From Bromus sterilis (lineage: Eukaryota > Streptophyta > Magnoliopsida > Poales > Poaceae): a DNA stretch of 64,000 nucleotides. Made by a program: the position numbers and the translations under genes. Every line of letters starts with the position of its first letter. The first letter of the stretch is position 1. The DNA is taken from NCBI GenBank assembly GCA_950022295.1, contig OX465598.1, positions 67,750,001 to 67,814,000 on the forward strand. The letters run 5' to 3'. The notes below the pieces were generated by a model. It saw nothing but the letters and a program-made list of their open reading frames with translations, was not told the origin of the DNA and did not search any database. This document shows, one piece after another, positions 59,349 to 64,000 of the stretch.

Positions 59349-59570
59349 GAGTGCGTTTCAATTATACAGTACAAAGGAGATACCAATTGTGGGGTACAAC
59401 GTTAACAAGTCCCTAGAAGGACAAAGAAACCGAAATGGCAAATTGCATATAAGCTTGTTTAACAAGCTACATAGATGATCACAAATACAACTAGCACGCC
59501 CATCGGCCCAATCATCAAGTAATCCCGTTGTCTCACTGCATGCACACTTCTCAGCCTCCGTGTTTATGTT

Positions 59571-60020
59571 TTATGTCCCATGGGAGTCGTCGAGCTTTTG
59601 GATGAGCAGTTTTTGGTCCGCTGTGAGGGTATACTGCAGGAATGGTAAAGGGAAATAATAGTTGATAAGCATTAAGCAAGAGGTCAGAACGGGATATCAG
59701 TATGTTCCCTTCCCATGCTCGCACTCACAATTTAGTTGCAGTTAGTAATAATGACTTCAATATAATATACTCACAATTTCCAGATTTACCAAGGGGGTTC
59801 GGGTGGTAGGATATTGTTGTCGCGTTTCCAGAAATTTCTTCAAAAAAGCTAGCTGCGGTGGGGAGGCTGCCGCCAAACAAGAAAACCAGCAGAATGAGTT
59901 GGAGCGCGAGAAGCTGAGTTGGTAGACGGCAAGTGCTCGGCCTCGGGGACATCTTCTTTGCCGAGCCTCCAGTCTTGCACACGATGGGAGATGGGAGATG
60001 GGAGGAGCCCAGTGCTGCAC
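59571..60020 (-). CDS. Candidate small two-exon gene, frame unresolved
   Basis: On the minus strand a strong donor (ATT|GTGAGTATAT, exon end 59775) and a strong acceptor (CCATTCCTGCAG, exon start 59633) define an intron of 141 bp. Reading A starts at 60020 (MQHWAPPISHLPSC...FLKKFLETRQQYPTTRTPLVN) and continues in phase 0 into YTLTADQKLLIQKLDDSHGT and TAA at 59573-59571. Reading B starts at 59952 (MSPRPSTCRLPTQLL) with a signal-peptide-like run LLALQLILLVFLFGGSLPTA. After splicing it ends at 59551 for 86 residues. Reading A gives the more protein-like second exon, reading B the better N-terminus. I know no family for either. Confidence 0.35.
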
Positions 60021-60149
60021 TCGCCAATACTTGAGTGCATGGCGAGGCTTCTATACTCCCAAACCTCCAGTCAGAGACTAGGACTGCTTGGAAAATTTCG
60101 AGTCCTTCCAAAGTTGGATTTGTCTCTCCGCTACGATTAACTGGTGCAG

Positions 60150-60594
60150 AAGAAAATGCAGAAAACGAACCACCGTATCTCCTCCGTCCGGTACTACTTT
60201 ATGTCAGCCAATCGCACACAGCAATACAAAGAAACCATTTTTTTTGCGAATCAAAGAAACAAGCTTCTAGCTGTGAAGAAAAGGAAAAATAAATAAACGT
60301 AGATCATACCGTGTTGGAAAACCATAAGGAAATTTAAAATATGAGAATGTGCAATATAATAGATATTGTGTGCCCCCCCCCCTAAAAAAAGATATTGTGT
60401 GGCTACGCCAAAGAAAAAACACAAGAATTTATTGAAAATAGCAAGTTCTTTTTGCCTTATTTCAAACAAAATGATAACCACCACATGTTTGGTAGGAGTG
60501 ATGTTGTGATGAACACCTTAATCATCACACATCACGCCACGTCCACGCATTCATGCACACACATAACAAAACAGATGGCATAAGCGATTTTTTT
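60150..60594. other. Spacer, no recognised gene
   Basis: The stretch includes a poly-C/poly-A junction near 60,375 and AT-rich DNA. Nothing else was supported. Confidence 0.4.
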
Positions 60595-62090
60595 GTGTTT
60601 TCAAACTTAAAAATGTTTTATTTTTTAAATAAATATAAGATTTAAATTCCGTTTTTACCATTAAATCCGTCGCGAAGAGCTCTATAAAATTAGATCTCAT
60701 ATTGATATATTTCAATAACTTTTATTTGGATCAAAAGTTAACATACTGTTTACACTGAAGTTGTCATACTGTTCATACTAAAGTTGTCATGATATGTTTT
60801 ATTATTTTTTCTAGATTTAAAGTTATCATTGTATTTCGACTCACTCATCGGCGAGGATCCAGGAAAGTTGTGATGATGACCAGTGAACCCCGAGCAAATA
60901 TCCAACGATCGAGGGGGCCGGGGTGATGATGCATGACATGGCAGGCTCCTGGTATATGGATGCATCGAGGAAATTCTCTAATGCATCTCAATGTGCGATG
61001 GCAGGAGGAGGGATGTGGGTTGGGTGGTTGTCGATGGTGTAGGCAATTTTAGTAATTGACCATGTTAATTTTAGTAATTAACCATGATAATGTTAGTAAT
61101 TGAGCAAGGCAATTTTTAGTAAATAAAAATGGAAATGTTACTTTATTAACCATGGCAATTTGTCTAATACATCATGGAAAATTAAATTTATAGACCATGG
61201 CAATTTTAGTATTTTGACCATGGCAATTTTAGGACTTACCATAACCATGAAAATTTTATGTTTTGTATGAACCATATCAAATTTAGTGCGTAGATCTCGA
61301 AAATTTTACGTAATTAGAACTTTAGTTTATTGTTCATGGTGCAGCTAAGACCCAATACTTTGACCATGATAATTTTAGTATTTTGACCATGGAAATTTTA
61401 GTACCATGACCACATAAATTATATGTATCATGGTAATTTTAAGTAACTCACCATGGAAATTTTAGTTTATGCTTCATGGTGCGGCTACGACTCATGAACT
61501 CCGAGCAGATATTCGGCGATGGGGGTGATGCGCGGCATTGCGGGCTCCTAGGACACGGATGCGTCGAGGATATTCTTGGATGCATCTCGGCGACTGGGGA
61601 GGAGGGTTATGGGTTGGGTGTAGCGACTATCATCGGTGTGGTGCCGCACTGATGACGACTCTTTTTTTGTGTGTCCATGACAAATTTATTCTATAGACCA
61701 CAAAAAAAATCTATCTATTCATGGAAAATTATTATTTTTGTATCCATGACAAAATTAATATATTTTTTATAATAACAAAAAAACATGTGTTTTGCGAAGA
61801 CAAGTTTTTGAAGTTTTATTTTATGTACCATGGCAAATTTACTTTAAACATATAAGAAAACATATAGAAAACGTGGTTCAAATACATCATGACAATTTCA
61901 GTGTAAACAACATGACAATTTACGTGCAATATACATGGTAATTTTTAACTCCAAAACAAAAAATTGTCAAAACATATCAATACGAGATTTAGTTTCTAAG
62001 ACCTCATCGTGATGGATTTAATAGTGAAAATGGTTTTTCAATTGATATTTTTATTTAAGAGATAAAACATTTTAAAAACTAAAAAGCCAA
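60595..62090. mobile_element. Long-inverted-repeat element, Mutator-like, with minisatellites
   Basis: The left 130-160 bp (AAAATGTTTTATTTTTTAAA, ATTAAATCCGTCGCGA, AGATCTCATATTGATAT) is mirrored at 61,960-62,085. These phrases belong to inverted repeats of an abundant Triticeae Mutator-like group. A direct duplication (60,875-61,044 and 61,486-61,640) and a degenerate ACCATGGCAATTTTAGTA minisatellite fill the interior. No target duplication or transposase was found. Confidence 0.5.
61020..61465 (+). repeat. Degenerate minisatellite, about 20-bp unit
   Basis: Roughly fifteen copies of a GACCATGGCAATTTTAGTAT-type unit occur, with variants ACCATGATAATTTTAGT and ACCATGGAAATTTTAGT. Diverged copies continue beyond 61,700. 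Confidence 0.75.
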
Positions 62091-62235
62091 TAGATTCTGT
62101 CGACGGCATTTGTTTTATTCTCTTCGCATTCTTGCATGCAGTGACTGACATGGCATGACATCATGATGATGCAAGCATCTGGTCCAACCTTCTAGCTACC
62201 ACACTTATGGTGGTCATTAGCGTCCCATTTCAAAA
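62091..62235. other. Short spacer
   Basis: No feature was identified between the inverted-repeat element and the hAT terminus. Confidence 0.4.
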
Positions 62236-62325
62236 GTAGACCTGGTCATGGGTAGCCCGGCCCAGACCCGACGGGACCCGGCTCGAAAATCTCGGGCCGG
62301 GCTTGCACATCGGGTCGGGCTCTCC
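62236..62325. mobile_element. Terminal fragment of a hAT-type element
   Basis: AGACCTGGTCATGGGTAGCC and the GGCCCAGACCCG, CTCGGGCCGGGC, TCGGGTCGGGCT words match the GC-rich subterminal region of common grass hAT elements (CAGGCCTGGCCATGGGTAGC). Only one end is present. It abuts the LRR gene directly at about 62,325. Confidence 0.55.
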
Positions 62326-64000
62326 CTTAAATATAACAATCTTACTGGTGTAATACCCAACTCTTTATCGACCTGTTCTAGCCTTCAGATCATTGATCTA
62401 GAAAGCAACTCCCTCCAAGGAAGCATTCCGGATGGGTTCGGCCTGCTTCCAAAGCTTTCAGTTCTGTCCATTCCTGGAAACCAGTTGACGGGCAATATTC
62501 CTTACACACTTGGAAGCAGCTCATCACTCAACTATGTCATCCTGTCACACAACAGCCTAACTGGAGGCATCCCACCTCTCTTAGCAAATAGTTCATCACT
62601 TGTATGGCTGTACTTGGGAAGCAATGACCTCGATGGAGAGCTGCCTCCTTCTCTCTTCAATAACTCCTCTCTTGAAGACATACGTTTGGACACAAATAAT
62701 TTCTTTGGGTCTATTCCACCTTTCTCACCCAGCTCAGTGTTGCAAACTCTTTACCTATCATTCAATAATCTCTCAGGAGAAATACCTTCCTCTGTCGGGA
62801 ACTGTGCTTCCCTTCTTGAGCTTTTTCTTGCAGGGAATCACTTGCAAGGCAGCATTCCGTGGACTTTAAGTAAAATCCCATACTTGGAAACATTAGATCT
62901 GAGTTACAACAATTTATCAGGAGCCGTTCCAGGCTCTCTCTACAATATATTGACACTCACATACCTTGGCATGGGCACTAACAGCCTAATAGGAGAAATT
63001 CCAGAAAATATTGACCTTACCCTTCCAAGTATTGAGACATTCATTGTTCAAGGAAACAGATTTGGAGGTCGTATTCCCACTTCAATGGCCAAGGCCAGAA
63101 ATCTTCAGAGTATCAATCTCCGTGACAATGCATTCCATGGTATTGTTCCTTACTTTGGGTCTTTGCCTAACTTGACTGAACTAGATCTAGGTAAGAACCA
63201 ACTCGAAGCTGGAGACTGGACTTTCCTCAACTCGCTTGCAAGTTGTACAAAGCTGGTAAGGTTATGTCTAGACGCAAACAACCTACAAGGTGAACTGCCA
63301 AAGTCCATAGGCAATCTTACAAAAAGCTTAGAATGTATGTTCTTGACAGAAAATAAAATAGCTGGCGCCATACCACATGAGATAGGGAACCTTAGTAGCC
63401 TCAAACTTCTTTACATGGAGCACAATTTGCTTAATGGAACCCTTCCGGACTCGCTTGGAAACCTTTCAAACTTGTTCATCCTAAGCTTATCAGGAAACAA
63501 GCTATCTGGACAAATCCCACTTTCAGTTCATAACCTTGGTCAATTAAGTGAGCTCTATTTGCAGAAAAATAATTTTAGTGGCCCCATCCCAGCAGCTCTA
63601 GCACAGTGCAATAAATTACACACCCTAAACCTCTCTGGCAACTCCTTTGATGGAACGATACCAAAAGAACTGTTTACTATTTCCACACTTTCTGAAGGTC
63701 TTGATCTCTCTCACAACAAACTCTCTGGACATATACCAGTAGAGATTGGCAGATTAATCAACCTTTCCCCCCTCGATATTTCGAACAACCTGCTGACTGG
63801 AGAAATTCCCTCAACTCTAGGCGAGTGCATCCATTTAGTGTCCCTCCATCTGGAAGGGAATCTACTTGATGGACGAATCCCTCAATCTTTCGCCGCATTG
63901 AGAGGCATCAGTGACATGGATCTTTCTCGAAACAACTTGTCTGGTCAAGTTCCAGGCTTCTTTGAGGCCTTCAGCTCCATGTCACTTCTCAATTTGTCAT
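62248..64000 (+). CDS. LRR receptor-like kinase (LRR-XII/Xa21-like), partial at both ends
   Basis: An open frame without stops runs from ATG 62248 past the window edge (at least 584 codons). From codon 27 (about 62,326) it encodes about 23 plant-type leucine-rich repeats (pattern LxxLxLxxNxLxGxIPxxLxxxxx, for example LETLDLSYNNLSGAVPGSL and LSELYLQKNNFSGPIPAAL). One irregular island (QLEAGDWTFLNSLASCTK) is typical of the LRR-XII subfamily that includes Xa21, EFR and FLS2-like receptors. The signal peptide, LRRNT cap and first repeats are missing. The first 26 codons come from the adjacent hAT terminus, so the ATG is probably accidental. The membrane span and kinase would lie beyond the window. 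Family members act as plasma-membrane immune or developmental receptors. This copy is likely a truncated pseudogene unless an upstream exon splices in. Confidence 0.85.
   Translation, partial: MGSPAQTRRDPARKSRAGLAHRVGLSLKYNNLTGVIPNSLSTCSSLQIIDLESNSLQGSIPDGFGLLPKLSVLSIPGNQLTGNIPYTLGSSSSLNYVILSHNSLTGGIPPLLANSSSLVWLYLGSNDLDGELPPSLFNNSSLEDIRLDTNNFFGSIPPFSPSSVLQTLYLSFNNLSGEIPSSVGNCASLLELFLAGNHLQGSIPWTLSKIPYLETLDLSYNNLSGAVPGSLYNILTLTYLGMGTNSLIGEIPENIDLTLPSIETFIVQGNRFGGRIPTSMAKARNLQSINLRDNAFHGIVPYFGSLPNLTELDLGKNQLEAGDWTFLNSLASCTKLVRLCLDANNLQGELPKSIGNLTKSLECMFLTENKIAGAIPHEIGNLSSLKLLYMEHNLLNGTLPDSLGNLSNLFILSLSGNKLSGQIPLSVHNLGQLSELYLQKNNFSGPIPAALAQCNKLHTLNLSGNSFDGTIPKELFTISTLSEGLDLSHNKLSGHIPVEIGRLINLSPLDISNNLLTGEIPSTLGECIHLVSLHLEGNLLDGRIPQSFAALRGISDMDLSRNNLSGQVPGFFEAFSSMSLLNLS

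Noticed and set aside
61020..61465. CRISPR-like array, because of short regularly recurring units
   Set aside because: Units are contiguous and degenerate with no unique spacers, and the genome is a plant. It is a minisatellite.

Overview
This window looks like intergenic and genic DNA from a large grass genome, most likely Triticeae (wheat, barley, Aegilops or rye). The grounds are a monocot-type class I histone deacetylase gene with a very GC-rich first exon, a BARE-1/WIS/Angela-type solo LTR, Stowaway MITEs starting CTCC(C/T)TCCG, gypsy elements with TGATACGTC-type LTR ends, and a high density of nested transposons. The species cannot be fixed from sequence alone.

Layout. 1-9.9 kb is nested gypsy-type LTR retrotransposons: a complete minus-strand element (177-7008, target duplication CCCAG) sits inside the 3' LTR of a second element, which abuts an older degraded relative carrying a 500-bp solo LTR. 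At 10.3-11.5 kb are an RNase H remnant, a non-autonomous Helitron and a short repeat. The one clearly intact host gene is at 11,875-18,822 (+): a seven-exon RPD3/HDA1 class I histone deacetylase (HDA19/HDAC1 type, 518 aa). 19.5-23 kb holds a hAT element with an internal Stowaway, a SINE, and a Stowaway split by a copia solo LTR. 24.0-26.5 kb is a 5'-truncated, disabled LINE. 27-41 kb contains several copies of a PIF/Harbinger-derived repeat interrupted by a Helitron, a Mutator-like element with a perfect 9-bp target duplication, and a CACTA-like element. 41.5-44.3 kb has two truncated LTRs, the first capped by a perfect fold-back.

45.0-58.8 kb is one nested stack: a PIF/Harbinger element (TTA duplication) is interrupted by a CACTA element, and that is interrupted by an 8.3-kb gag-protease LTR retrotransposon (TTGGC duplication). 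The stack splits a coding-like minus-strand frame at its outer edges. Right of it lie a possible small two-exon minus-strand gene (about 59.6-60.0 kb), a long-inverted-repeat element with minisatellites (60.6-62.1 kb), and a 5'-truncated LRR receptor-kinase-type gene running off the right edge, joined in frame to a hAT terminus.

No operons, CRISPR arrays or organised novel pathway are visible. The unusual content is structural: precise nesting with readable target duplications, short open frames conserved inside non-autonomous elements, and transposon-gene junctions. Family names for repeats come from recognition of termini and motifs, not database searches.
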